Shown: positions 12,668 to 24,258 of the stretch, in pieces | Position numbering within the stretch: the first letter of the stretch is position 1 | Layout of the letters: each line of letters begins with the position of its first letter | NCBI GenBank assembly: GCA_949318235.1 | Contig: OX439127.1 | Location: forward strand, 3,917,413-3,981,412 | Reading direction: 5' to 3' | DNA from: Ecdyonurus torrentis | Taxonomy: Eukaryota > Arthropoda > Insecta > Ephemeroptera > Heptageniidae | Length of the DNA stretch: 64,000 nucleotides | Made by a program: the position numbers and the translations under genes | The notes under the pieces: generated by a model | Told to the model about the DNA's origin: nothing | Database searches by the model: none | What the model saw: the letters and a program-made list of their open reading frames with translations, nothing else

Positions 12668-13763
12668 TTTTGCGTGGAAGGCCGAGCCCAGTGCACTAGA
12701 CCCTATCTTTATAATTAAATATTACAAAAGGTATCCATTGTACAAAGCGCAAATTTTTATATACTATCCAAAATTTATTAAGCTGTATAGCAAAATTATT
12801 GAAACATTTTTATCGCAATTATGGTAATAGCAAAAAATTATTAACTGAAATTACATTTGTCCATAAGAAATACATTGACCGCGATTCACAATTTTAACCT
12901 CATCAGGTATTAGAGAGGTCGTGTGCCTGAGGTTAGAAAAAAATAGAGCAAGGGATGCGCGATTATATAAGAAAAAAAACTTTTTATGATGCGAGGGGTC
13001 GCTAAAAAATTTTACTTTTATAGGAAGAGAAATCTCGAATCTAAAGAATATAATTTAAAATAGTAGTATATTCCTTCTCATCTCTCTTTTCATATTAACT
13101 CAAACAAATGAAGTTTTTTTTTCATTGGTAGAAATTAAATAAACTTAAAAAAATTTACTTCGTACGGCATAACAGTTTAGCAGACTGTATTTTTTTGTCA
13201 TGATATTTTAAATTTAAATTATTAAATTATATTCAAATATGCATATTTTTATACATAATTTCTCTTACAGATCTAAAAATCTTTCAGAGGTAAACATTTG
13301 CAATACATATATGGCATTACAAATTACAGAGATGATATATTTTATACTAGATTTTAACAATTACCATTTTCATTTTATGATGTTATTTAGTACTGCGTAT
13401 ATTTTTTCTTTTCTTACCACACTACACGCGTATTTTTTTTACACCTTTTATATATTTATTTTCATTAGCTGGTGTATATTATAAGGACATGAATGAAGCA
13501 TCAAAAGGGCCGCATTGTGTTATAATATATAATAATAATTAATGCAAGAAGGCAATAAAGTTTTTAACATCCCTTATTTTTTATCTTATACCTAACATTA
13601 TTTTTCTTTGCGAAAAAAGGGTCCCCTCTTTATTTTTGTAACCTCTCAGGGTAATAAAATTTTCACTCCAAAGTGATCGACTACTCAAGGGGAGACCTTT
13701 TATATATTTTATATAGAGCAGGTATGCAGATGTCTTAGACCCGGTACGGCTGTCCACGCAAAA
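12668..13763. mobile_element. Possible element with imperfect GCGTGGA termini
   Basis: TTTTGCGTGGAAGGCCG at the left end and the complement of CGGCTGTCCACGCAAAA at the right end form an imperfect inverted repeat about 1.1 kb apart. No coding sequence is seen between them. The element is suggested by these ends alone. Confidence 0.35.
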
Positions 13764-14059
13764 TCAAAATTTTAATTAAGAATTACAATTATTGCAATCA
13801 TATCTGCGCGCTCAACTTTTTTGTCAAGATGTAAGTCAACACTTTTGAGGAAGTAACCAAATTTAATAATTTTTGAGCAATAACAAAAAATTTTAAATTA
13901 AAAAAACTAACTCAAAAATGAGACAAACCCTGTCCGAAAGCTTGAGGGTTAAATTGTTTAAACCTTAGAAAAAGGTTGAATTTTTTCGCTAGCCATCGTT
14001 ATCTTAATTTATATTATAGTGCACTGAAACTTTGAAACGTAGAAATAACATTAAAATTT

Positions 14060-14232
14060 TGTAGCATGTATCTCGCTGGTTTCACTTTAGTAATAATTAT
14101 GCTGTATGACAACAATATTTAACATATATAAAATAATTGCTATGCAATATAGCATAAATTAAGCTGTATTAACAGATTGTGCTGCAAATGAGCCAGCATA
14201 AATATTATACGTATAAATTTTTGTCCGTGCAT
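14060..14232. repeat. TAGCATAA-type AT-rich MITE (copy 1)
   Basis: Several TAGCATAA/TTATGCTA motifs in both orientations, ending in TTTTGTCCGTG, which matches the CACGGAMA-type terminus of the better-defined copy at 31578-31793. The left edge is uncertain. Confidence 0.4.
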
Positions 14233-14965
14233 AAGACAAACGTCGTTTTTATATATTGTCTATTGAAAATTGGTTATTTTTGGTAATTTTTATTTTTTTT
14301 ACACATTTGAAATACTATTTCAACCTATAAACAGCATCAATGCTCTGAAAAATATTGTTTTATATTTTAAAACGGGAAAATAGGATAATTTTCCTATACA
14401 GTCAATGTCATTGAGTGAACCAACATGACTCCGATTTTAACATTATTGCATACACCCTATATTTTCTCCCATTTTTATAGGGTCTTGGTCTTGCATTCAT
14501 GTTAATGTCGACCTCATGTTGGATAACTTAATAACATTTTTCACATTGGAAAATAACTCATTTTGCCAGCATAAATACAAAGCAATATTTTTGAGAGCAT
14601 TTTGATATATCAATAACAGTATACTGTTAATAGGTTAAATTTGTATCTCAAGTATGTAAAAAGATATTAATAATAATAACAGACTTCCCAAACAGAAAAT
14701 AGCCCTAAAAGAAGCTTGTTCTATATGCTGAACAATGTTGTTCATTACTCCAGTATGGCATCCAAGTGCATTAAATATGACGTCATGCGGATACACCCTA
14801 TTGTATTTTATTATTATATTTTAACTCCATCTTTCAATTGGCCTGAGTTCCTTTATCAATTTATTCAATTTATCCTGCAAAATTAAATAATTTATTTTTT
14901 TCATCGCAGGTTGATGATTTAAAAGAAAAAGAGGAAAACAGGAAAAGGGCCTCACCATGAAAGTG

Positions 14966-15069
14966 AAGAAAGTCCCATTCGACGAAAATTTTGCTAGCAC
15001 GATTTTCATCGAATCATGGAAATCGCTTCAATTTCAAAATTTCCATCAAACTATATGGGACTTTCTTGA
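14966..15069. repeat. Short palindromic repeat
   Basis: AGAAAGTCCCAT near the left and ATGGGACTTTCTT near the right are inverted, and inside them TTCGACGAAAAT pairs with ATTTTCATCGAA. The overlapping open frame is a by-product of this palindrome. It may be a small MITE. Confidence 0.5.
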
Positions 15070-16102
15070 CTACCCTTTGCATTTGCTAGTTTCCTCTATT
15101 ATTAATTCTTTTCAGATAAATTTATTCTGTGTGTATCAAATATAAATATATTTATAATGATTTTTTTTTTTTTTTTGCTTTTTGTAACTTCAAATTTACA
15201 CTATATTATACAATTTAAGCTCGCATATTATTTTGCCATGATTTTTGAACCACCTAACTATTTTATCACTGTTTTAAAAACAAAATTACCTAATTGGATT
15301 GTACTATACCTACACTAAAAATTACATTCAAAAGTTACGTGGTTTTATAAATATATCTAAAAGATGGGTTTAACTTCCATATTATATGATTTTTATGTAA
15401 ACCTTAAATTAAACAATTGTGGTTATTATGAAAAAAATTACTAAAAAAAAGGTGGGAAAAGGTGAAAAATTGGAAATTTCATGAACCATGCACATTTAAA
15501 AATAAAATTTGCATATCTGCAAAACTAACAAAAAGATGAAAACCCTAAAGTCCTTGCTCTCTTTATATAAATAGCTTTCAAATTAGCACACTGAAAATAA
15601 CAGAAAATTTTGAGAATCTTTAACTTTGGATACAGAAATATTAATTTACATTTTATTTACTTCATCTATAAATATATTTAATTTGTTTTTGAAACTGTAA
15701 GTGTTTTGTTTTCATTACTGATAAAAAGATTTCATTGTGATGATTTTCATACATTTATTGAAATTTCTTCATAATAATTGAAACATCATGTTCATTTTAT
15801 TTACATTATTACTGATTTTATTTTATTATTATTATATATATTTTTTTTTAAATGTATGAAAATATTATCAATAAATTCCATTCAATATAAATACTTAAAA
15901 ATGATCATTTACACGTTCATCGTAATCAAATTCTTGAACAATTGTCAAGCTATTCTTATTGTAATCAGTTTTTTACTAATAATATAACGCTTCTGTACAT
16001 AATGAACAAATAAGAAATGTCCAAATTTGCACTTAAAGAATCTGTTTTATTTTCCTGTTGATATTTACTTTCGTATATATTTATGTAAATTACATTTGAG
16101 TA

Positions 16103-16262
16103 CACTCTAAAAACAAGTGCATTACTTTAGTTACGAATACTAACTTATTTAAGATATACACTTATAAACTATTAATGGTAGCTAAAATAATGCACTTTTG
16201 GCAAGTTATTAACAGTAGCTAATTTAAGTTACTTTTGTTTAGTTATTACAGGTAACTAATAT
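16103..16262. repeat. Partial copy of the CACTCTAAAAA-type MITE
   Basis: Begins with CACTCTAAAAACAAGTGCAT and shares TTTAGTTACGAATA and TAGCTAAAATAATG with the complete element at 39745-40025. The right terminus is not recognisable. Confidence 0.55.
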
Positions 16263-16889
16263 TTACCCTCCTTCGCTGCTGTGTGCGCTCGCTTTTCTGC
16301 TCTTGCTCGTCTCGCTCGCTCTCGCTCCCGCCTGCCTCACTGCACTATGACGATGACCAGCGTGTCCCGCCACCTCTCTCTTTTCGCACACAATTCAACC
16401 CGGCACCCGGCACACTTGTTTTTTTATATTTTTCTCTCTCTTTCCCCACATCTTAGCATGCAACATACACAATAATAATTAAAATCCACAAAATATTACG
16501 CGTTTTCACAACAAATATAGTAATGATACGTTAATATAAAGTTTTCAATCACATATGCCTACTGTGACAGACAGTCTATAGCGGTCAAAAAACACGAAAA
16601 TAACAAAGACGAAATTAAATTTCTATTACATAATGTATTAAAATGACTTTTAATGTACATTTAAAATGTTTGTATGGTATTTAAACTACCCTAAACCGTT
16701 AAATACCTTCATTTGAGACCACATTTTTGAAAAAATATTATTATTTTTTTACCAGCACGACTTACTAGGAAACTCTATCATTGAAAATCAACTTTTATTT
16801 CAATATATTTATTTGTACTTTAGAATATAATATGAAATGAAATCAAGAGCATTTTTGCCTCCCTCTCTATTTCACTCACTCCCGCTCCC

Positions 16890-16946
<57 letters not shown>

Positions 16947-16960
16947 TCTTTCTCAATTCC
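16262..16960. other. Pyrimidine-rich non-coding stretch with (TC)n
   Basis: A CT-rich block (about 16270-16450) and a TC microsatellite (about 16894-16940) flank plain AT-rich DNA. Short frames here are low-complexity Ser-Leu runs and look accidental. Confidence 0.6.
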
Positions 16961-17049
16961 AACACCAAAAGTTTAACTATAGTCTGAATTTCATTTCATT
17001 TATAAGATTAATAAATTAAAGTTGATCTCAAGACTATATCTAATATTAA

Positions 17050-18115
17050 AATTTTTAAACATCAAGTTAGCCGACACACCCCAGCCGAATCAAATGAAAC
17101 TTCACAAATAATTAGAACTATTAGAGACTTATTTAGGGTTTAATTTTTTGAAATATATTACAGAGAGGAAAAGAGTTATTGACGAAAAACCAATGTGGCG
17201 GCTGTGACAGCGTCAAGTTAGCCGACACATCTTTAAACAGCCCATTTCACTAACTCAATTTTAGCAGAACTTAATGAAACTTTGCAAAATTTAGAACTAA
17301 AAAAGTTCTAAATCTGGACAAAGTTTCATTGAATTGTGCTAATAAGCGGCAAAGAAATTAACATTTTTAAAGTGTGTCACCAACTTGATGCTCTCCCAGC
17401 CGACACACTTTGCATATTTCCCTCTCCCGTCACTGAAACTTGGCCGAACTCAATGAAACTTTGCAAAAATTTAGAACTAAAAAAGTTCTAAATCTGGACA
17501 AAGTTTCATTGAATTATGCTAATTAGCGGCAAAGAAATTAACATTTTTAAAGTGTGTCACCAACTTGATGCTCTCCCAGCCGACACACTTTGCATATTTC
17601 CCTCTCCCGTCACTGAAACTTGGCTGAACTCAATAAAACTTTGCATTGATTTAGAACTTTTAAAGTTCTAAATCTGGACAAAGTTTTATTGAAATATGCT
17701 AATTAGCGGCAAAGATATTAGCATTTTTAACGTGTGTCGGCCAACTTGATGCTCTCCCAGCTGACACACTCTGCATATTTCCTTCTCCCGTCACATTTAA
17801 AACTTTTTAAGTTCTAAATCTAGACACAGTTTCATTGAATTGTACTAATTAGCGGCAAATATATTAACATTTTTTAAGTGTGTCGGCCAACTTGATGCTC
17901 TCCCAGCTGACACACTTTGCATATTTCCCTCTCCCGTCACTGAAACTTGGCCGAACTCAATGAAACTTTGCATAGATTTAGAACTTTTAAAGTTCTAAAT
18001 CTGGAAAAAGTTTAATTGAATTATGCTAATTACCAGCAAAGATATTAACAGTTTTAAAGTGTGTCGGCCAACCTGATGCTCTCTCAGCCGCCACACTTTG
18101 CACATTTACTTCTCT
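17050..18115. repeat. ~180 bp satellite-like tandem repeat
   Basis: The junction motif GATGCTCTCCCAGCCGACAC recurs at about 17387, 17567, 17748, 17893 and 18072, spacings of about 180 bases with one 145-base unit carrying an internal deletion. Each unit contains AACTTTGCA, an internal palindrome (TTTAGAACTTTTAAAGTTCTAAA-like), AATTAGCGGCAAAGA and AGTGTGTCGGCCAACTTGAT. The first part (17050-17230) is a more diverged unit. There is no coding potential. Confidence 0.88.
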
Positions 18116-18631
18116 ATTTAATATTCTTAAAGTTTTTTTTATTCGTTTTTTATTTTTGAAATAAAAAGCTGTTGAGTTGTTAACTTAACACTTAACATCT
18201 TAGATTTTTTTTTAATAAAATGCTGCTGATAACTTGACACCTACCATTTTAGATTTATAAGTTTGAATTCTTTTCCTAATATACTGCTCACTGTTAACTT
18301 AACTCTTGAGTCTTCAATTATTATTATTATGCCTTTTTTTATGATTCTGTAAGATAACTTTACACTTAACATCTTAGGTTTAGAAGTTTAATGTTTTAAA
18401 ATAATATGTCTGTATATATCTGAGTATAAAAAAAAGAGAAGAGTTTTTTAAATATTTATGAATCTCTCTTCATTTTTTTTCCGTCCTGACTTTTGTTTTG
18501 ATTATCTGATAAGGTGACCCAACTGTTTTGAGGCTCTCATTTAAGTGTTTGCACTCACATCCGCTTCCGTTTTACTTACTACGCGAACGCAGTACGTTGA
18601 ATCGGAAGTGGATGAGACACTAATCACTTAA

Positions 18632-18976
18632 AGGAATAGACCAGAGAAAAATACAAGGAGTTGTATCACAAAACACTTAATGGGACTTTCATAAATAATA
18701 TTAGTTTGTCTTATACCCCAACTATAGCACCGTAAGCAGTGATAAAAATTTACAATTTATGCAACCTGCGCAACATTTTCTTACTAATTTTTGCATTTTT
18801 CTGACGTCAGAATCATGAATAGTCAAGCTAATTGCATACTTTACTGTTTTTTACGCTCTCGAATCTTGTGGGGCTACATTTGATTATATTAAAAGTTATT
18901 ATCAGTTTTAGGGATCCAATTTTTTTTTATTATTATTAAAAAGCTCGTGTTGTTACACGTGACCTATGGCATGGCT
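18632..18976 (-). mobile_element. TTAA-flanked MITE, GGTCTATTCCT family (copy 1)
   Basis: This 345 bp element is bordered by TTAA on both sides (18628-18631 and 18977-18980). It carries AGGAATAGACCAGAG at one end and AGCCATGCCATAGG at the other. Copies at 31344, 41570 and 43947 are in the opposite orientation and share the internal blocks CCCACGAGAGAGCG, TGACGTCAGAA and AAACACTT. It is non-coding. Confidence 0.85.
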
Positions 18977-20461
18977 TTAAATTCGGCCTTACTTGTATTA
19001 TGACTAGTTCTGCTCGATGCAAATACATATAATGTAGTTAAATCTAATATAAAACAGTTTTATCTTTGTTATAGTTATAGATAGAAACAATTAATCTATT
19101 ACATAAGTACATAAGTTTTAAATTTAAACTGTGAGGAAATTTCTTGAAGGTTTTTATTAACCTGCCTATATTGTCGCTTATATCTGATATAGAAAACATG
19201 AAATAATTTCTGCATAAATTTAATATAAACATATATTATGTTTTGCAAGAGATTAAGGAATCAAAATTTTTAATCGTCCGACGATTATTTTAAATTATAA
19301 TTATTTGAAATAATAATTTCTTATATTTTTAATATATACGATATTTTAAATTATAAAATATATTTTATTTTATAAGTGTTTAATATTTATATTTAATAAA
19401 ATATATTTGAAACATTTTAATAATAAAATTTAAATTTTTTATTTGTTAAGTTTTGAAACTAGTTTGTAAATTTTAAATAATAATTACATTAGTTTTTTTT
19501 AAAATGTTAATAGATTAATATTTGAATTGATATTTACAGATTATTTTGAAACTGTTTTAACACTTAAATGAACAATGGTTTTAAATGCCACCGTGAGCCA
19601 TAACACAGGTATGATTTATTCAGCAGCAAACTATAAGTTTTAGCAAATCAATTTAATAAATTAAAATTCAGCTTTACAGAAAGGTCGCTTAAATCAATTC
19701 TTAAATTTGCAAATGCCTTTCATTCACTTTTCCGTTAACTACAAACTATTTGTTATCGACAAGCACAGTTGCAAGCAAGTTTACAAGCATCGTGCAGTAA
19801 CAAAATTTATTCATTATAAATAATTTATCTATATTGATATAGTTGCGATAACATTTACGAATTATGTCTATAACTAAGCAACAATAGTTTTATATCAAAT
19901 TTTATTACACTAAATGTATTTGCATCGAGCAGAACAAGTTATTAAAGTAAAATACACGAGAAGCCGACTTTAAGCGGTAAGTGTCAAATCTACTTCCGTT
20001 TCAACGTACTGCGCACGTGTAGTAAGTAAAACGGAAGCGGAAGTGAGTGCAAACACTTCAACGTCAGTCTCAAAAAAGTTGGATCCTTATCAAACAATCA
20101 AAACAAAAGTCAGATCGGAAAAAAGGGAGAGATGTGCATACATATTTAAAAAAAATGCTTCTCTTTTTCTTATATGCAATTTTTTTTTTAATAATAAACT
20201 TCTAAATCTAAGATGTTAAGTGTTAAGTTAACACTCAGAAGCTTTTTATTAAAAATAATAAATATAAGATGCTATATATTAAATTAACACTCACGTCAGT
20301 ACCTTTTTCTTACAAAAAAAAATAATAATAAAACAAAGCTAAGTTCAATGTTAAGTTAAAACTGAGCAGTATATTAACTTAAAAAAATATCAATTCTACT
20401 TTTATAATGTTAGGTGTTAATTAAAAACTCGGCAGCATTTTATTTAAATGGAAAAACTTAA

Positions 20462-20714
20462 AGACGTAAAACACCTTGAACAAAAAAAAGCGTAGTATCC
20501 TAAGAAACCTGAAAGTCAACGTTAATTTGGCCGGAGTCATTGATTTCTAATTTATTTTCCATTCACAAACGTACGAGCTGTAACAGTTGTGACCGGCAGT
20601 GGCATTTTGTGAATGGAAAATAAATTGAAAATCAATGACTTCGGCCAAATTAACGTTGATTTTCAGGTTTGTTAGAATATTACGCAACTTTTTTGCTCAA
20701 GGTGTTCTATGCCT
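20462..20714. mobile_element. TTAA-flanked palindromic MITE, ACACCTTGAACAAAA family (copy 1)
   Basis: This 253 bp element has long inverted arms from AGACGTAAAACACCTTGA to its complement at the right, and TTAA flanks both ends (20458-20461 and 20715-20718). It interrupts the tandem motif series of the foldback arm, which resumes at 20719. Further copies are at 35642 and 57795. Confidence 0.88.
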
Positions 20715-20940
20715 TTAATCTAAGATGTTAAGTGTTAAGTTAACAATGATCAGTACATTAATTTAAAAAACAAACAAACATTTCACTTCTAATTTTATAA
20801 TGTTAGGTGTTAATTTAAAACTCGTCAGCAATTAAAAAACCCAAGCCGGAGTAGAGGGGACCGTGCACGTGTGTAATATTTTGCGTCTCGTGATGAGATC
20901 GGTGGAAGGGACGCGTACACCCTACTTCTCGGACAGAGGT

Positions 20941-20975
20941 TATAAATAGGTGGACGCGACCTTTCTTCTTCAGTT
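20941..20975 (+). promoter_or_regulatory. TATA box plus TCAGT initiator
   Basis: TATAAATA at 20941-20948 is followed by TTCTTCAGTTG, with the initiator A (TCAGT) at 20972, 31 bases downstream of the TATA start. This is the arthropod core-promoter layout. It lies in a local GC-richer island (about 20845-21060) in otherwise AT-rich DNA. It may drive a host transcript running toward 22 kb, or be the promoter of a solo LTR; I cannot define LTR ends. Confidence 0.6.
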
Positions 20976-21088
20976 GTTGTTAAGTAATCTTAGAGTAAAG
21001 GTGCACACTCGCCAGCAGGCCAAGAGCACTCTCTGAGCATCCCTATGTTAGTAGAAGATTAACATGGGTTGAAACTCAACTCCTGATA
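20972..21088 (+). other. Putative non-coding first exon
   Basis: From the predicted start site the sequence stays GC-richer until GATA|GTAAGTAG, a strong splice donor with GT at 21089. The only ATG (about 21064) meets a stop after one codon, so this would be 5' UTR. The next coding-like sequence on this strand is at about 22036. The link is inferred, not shown. Confidence 0.35.
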
Positions 21089-21089
21089 G

Positions 21090-22035
21090 TAAGTAGCTTG
21101 GCTTATATCAGTAAATTACACTCAGCAAAATAGATTAAATTTTGGAATAAAAAGTGATTAAAAATTGTATAGGCTGATTGATTTTTGTTGACTAAATTTT
21201 TGGCAATATTCAAGAAAATGAAGTGGTAAATTGAAGGTTTGAGTAAATTAAATTGGAAATAAGATAATTTGGCTATGAATAAGGTTTTGAGTAAATTAAT
21301 TTGATCAGTTTAATCGAGTAATTGGTAATTTTTTTAATTTAAAAGTTATTTTTGCTGATAATAAGTTGAGATCGAGGGAAGCTTAGTGCGCGGTGTGTGC
21401 AACAACGTTTAACAACAACAATTTTCTGATATTTGATACTATTATTGATTTAATTGTAATTTTAGGAAAATTACAATTAAATGAATGATGGTTTAAAATT
21501 AGAAAAATTAATGCAGTAAAGTTTAATTGAGTCAGTGATTAAACTTGCGGTAAGTGGAGTTAACGTGAGAGAGAGAGAGTACTGCGTATGTCAGCGAGCA
21601 GTAGTCAAAATTAAATCATACCATATATTGCATTGATTTGATTCCATAAAACTTATTTTCAGGAAATATAATTATCAACATTTTGGCAAATAATAATAAT
21701 ATAAAAATAAAAATTACAAAAATAATGCTGTAATCATAATTAGTGACAATAAAATAATTCAAAAAGCATAGTTCAAAACGTAAAAACTTGGAGTTATTAT
21801 TGAAGAGTTAAAAAACCCTTATCTCCTCTTTTATATAAAATTTAAGTCAAACAACAAATTTTTTCCCTATAACTTAAGGAGAGTGAATTGAGATCACCGA
21901 CATACCCCTAGACAACAGCCAACCAGGGCAAGAGAGGAACCAATCACCTCTCAATTAACCCTGCATTCTCACCCCATTTTCCCTTTTGTTATATCCAACC
22001 AAAAAATACACTAATAATTTAGACGACGATTATAA
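21090..22035. other. AT-rich non-coding stretch
   Basis: No terminal repeats and no coding frame are evident. A C-rich patch around 21895-21990 (ACCCTGCATTCTCACCCC and nearby) stands out from its surroundings, but I cannot assign it. Confidence 0.4.
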
Positions 22036-22368
22036 ACTGCAATAAAAAATGTAAATCAAACTTTAAAATCAATAAATGAATACAAATTTGTAGAAATTCA
22101 TGGCATAAAGTTCCAAAAAAAATGTAATTTTAATAAATTGTGATGAAAATGTGACATTTTTTTCAAAAATTCATTCAATATTTACAATTAACAATAATAT
22201 ATATGTATTGGGAGAAAATGGTATAGTTGAAATTGATCTCCATCATCAACTATTTGAAGTTGATTATGTTGGAAGTTTTGATCTTTATAAATTTGAACAT
22301 ATTCATAACGCTCAACCATTAACGTACTATAATATTGAGGATAAAGAATTAATATCTCTTAAAAAATA
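22036..22368 (+). pseudogene. Fragment of an uncharacterised arthropod domain, frameshifted
   Basis: Two overlapping frames together read like one domain: YKFVEIHGIKFQK in the first, then NVILINCDENVTFFSKIHSI and FTINNNIYVLGENGIVEIDL in the second, ending with EDKELISLKK and TAA at 22366-22368. They join at an 8-base A run (22113-22120), where one extra A explains the shift. From memory this beta-rich pattern (G.F....V.I......FGKI..I......IY) recurs near the C-terminus of uncharacterised arthropod proteins, often multi-copy. I cannot name its function. It has no start codon or upstream exons in view and is probably a broken copy. It lies about 650 bases upstream of the SAMD3-like exons on the same strand, but I see no evidence that they form one gene. 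Confidence 0.5.
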
Positions 22369-23030
22369 ATTAATCCACTGTAAAATGTTGTTTATAAATT
22401 AAAAATAAAGTAATAGTTAAATCAACTAATCAATAAAAGTAAAAAAAGAGACAAATTAGTTTTAAAAAAATATCAAGTTACGTAAAAATCACAATAAAAA
22501 AAACACTCATATAATATATTTTCATTATTCGTATGCATTATTATATTCTTTGGAATCATAGAATTAAATTTGATTTCATTTGTTACAATTTTTTTCAATA
22601 ATTTATATATTCTTTAAAAACTGTCATTAGTGCAAAATAAATAAAAGTCAATCAATAAAATAAATCAATAAACAACTTCTAAAAAAAATCACTCGCCACA
22701 ATTTGATTTTTTTAAAATAAACTGTAAAATAACAAAAATGTAAAAATTTGCAGTTAAATTGGGCTAAAATGTAAATTTGTATTATAATTATATGGTATAA
22801 AAAGTTAAACCTTTATTCAGAATCATTAAAAAAAATGTAAAAACCTCTTAAAAATGTATAATAATATTTTTTTTAAATCATTATATTAAATTTAAAAAAT
22901 GTTACGTTTTATTTTTGCATGTTGTTTATGTATATAAGGCATTTTAAGTAATTAAATTATTATATTTCCAGCTGGTTGTTAATTTTCAAGATATTCGATA
23001 TTATTGGTATTCAAATATCACTTCAATTAG

Positions 23031-24094
23031 GTGATAACAATGATGATGTTAGAGTAATAGACATCCCCATTGCTGAGTTATACAAAGCTGCTCTGGATGT
23101 ATTTACTCTTCGTGAATACAATGTAAGACAGTGCACTTACCAAATTTATATAGTAACAGATTTGGTCGTTTCGTCAACGTTAGAGATTATAATGATATAC
23201 AGGATGGTTCAGCTATTAAAGTAATACCCATTAATGTGGTAGCTGATGTACAAAATGAAAACGAAAATAATCGTGCAATTGTTCCACCTGATAATATTCA
23301 AAATCATGATAACACAAACGGTGCCAATGCGTTTGTTCTGCGTGATCTTCGACCATCATTTGATGAAAAGGTATTTCACAACATTAGTTTAGAAATGTTT
23401 TCTTTTGGAAGAGTAAGAGACGAGCTGCATGATGCTCAGCTTGTCTATATAACATATAATAACAATGCACGAGAGTATCACTCCCCTTCACCACATTTGC
23501 GTCATAGCATGAATTCTATTATGATGGACATAATGAGAAGGTACTGTCACATAGATAGTATTTGAGACACAAAGGATTTTACGTATTTTTACCGCACCAA
23601 TACGAGTCGATGAATAACAATAAGAGAGATATTATATGCTGCACTTCTCCGCCTTTTACTTGACTTATATCAAAACATACCAAAATATGCTCCCCCACCC
23701 ATTATTCCTTCTCTCTTGTTTGCATGATGTTTACTCATCGCTTTGATGACTCGTTTCCTGTTTTGACCAATTGGATCATCAAAATAATAGAAGTCAAGTA
23801 AAAGGTGGAGAAGTGCAACAGTGAACACCTCTCTTATTAATATTCATCGACTCGTATTGGTGCGGTAAAAATACGTAAAATCCTTTGTGTCCCAAATACT
23901 ATCAATGTGACAGTACACGCTCTACCCGAGCCTCGAAGAAAAGAAGGCTGCCTGCGCCGGAATGATTTTTTGCTTCCTATGTCTGCGAGATGCAAATGAA
24001 ACATATGATTCTACCTATTTCAGTTTCCGCAACTTCGTCTCCAACACACAGCGCAATAACAGGGATGAGCCAGAAGTTCAGCTTAATATAGCAG
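23031..24094 (+). pseudogene. SAMD3-like gene, first recognisable exon (broken)
   Basis: The exon probably starts after TTCAATTAG (AG at 23029-23030) or after TTTCCAG at 22971. It reads DDVRVIDIPIAELYKAALDV then, in a second frame, NRFGRFVNVRDYNDIQDGSA, resembling the N-terminal PB1/ubiquitin-like region of SAMD3-like uncharacterised proteins. The two frames differ by 2 bases in a TATATA run near 23148. The frame continues through an acidic/Asn linker to MMDIMRRY, where a MITE begins. Beyond the MITE it resumes in frame as TLYPSLEEKKAACAGMIFCF and later RNFVSNTQRNNRDEPEVQL, ending at the donor GCAG|GTGAAA. SAMD3-like proteins are poorly characterised; no activity is assigned. The two lesions mark this copy as a pseudogene unless one is an assembly error. 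Confidence 0.6.
23545..23912. mobile_element. Palindromic MITE inside an exon
   Basis: The arms start TGTCACATAGATAGTATTTG and end with its complement. They include TTACGTATTTTTACCGCACC and GAGTCGATGAATA in inverted copies around a short centre. It is bordered by GTAC on both sides (23541-23544 and 23913-23916), or equivalently by TA if the ends are CTGTCACA. Removing one flank plus the element (372 bases) restores the reading frame across the exon. Confidence 0.88.
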
Positions 24095-24258
24095 GTGAAA
24101 AAAATACTATAAAATAGTCATTACCATATTGGTAAAAAAATTATTATTCATGAATAAATAACGTAATTTAAACTTTTATTCACAAAAAAGTGTAAAATAT
24201 GTTAAATTATAAGAATGTAAATAATATAACTATGAAACTCAATATTTGTGCTATGTTG

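Larger units (their letters stand above)
18163..20837. mobile_element. Second foldback element with repetitive arms
   Basis: The left arm (about 18163-18625) and right arm (about 19960-20837) are inverted copies. Shared landmarks include the complement pair around CGCTTCCGTTTTACTTACTA and GTAAGTAAAACGGAAGCGGA, AAAACAAAAGTCAG, and a series of CTAAGATGTTAAGTGTTAAG motifs. That motif repeats about every 55-70 bases, at least four times per arm. Two smaller TTAA-flanked MITEs have inserted into it (18632-18976 next to the left arm and 20462-20714 inside the right arm). The centre is AT-rich without genes. The outer limits are approximate. Confidence 0.75.

Noticed and set aside
16281..16475. 64-codon frame in the CT-rich block
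   Set aside because: Low-complexity Ser/Leu/Arg composition driven by pyrimidine-rich DNA.
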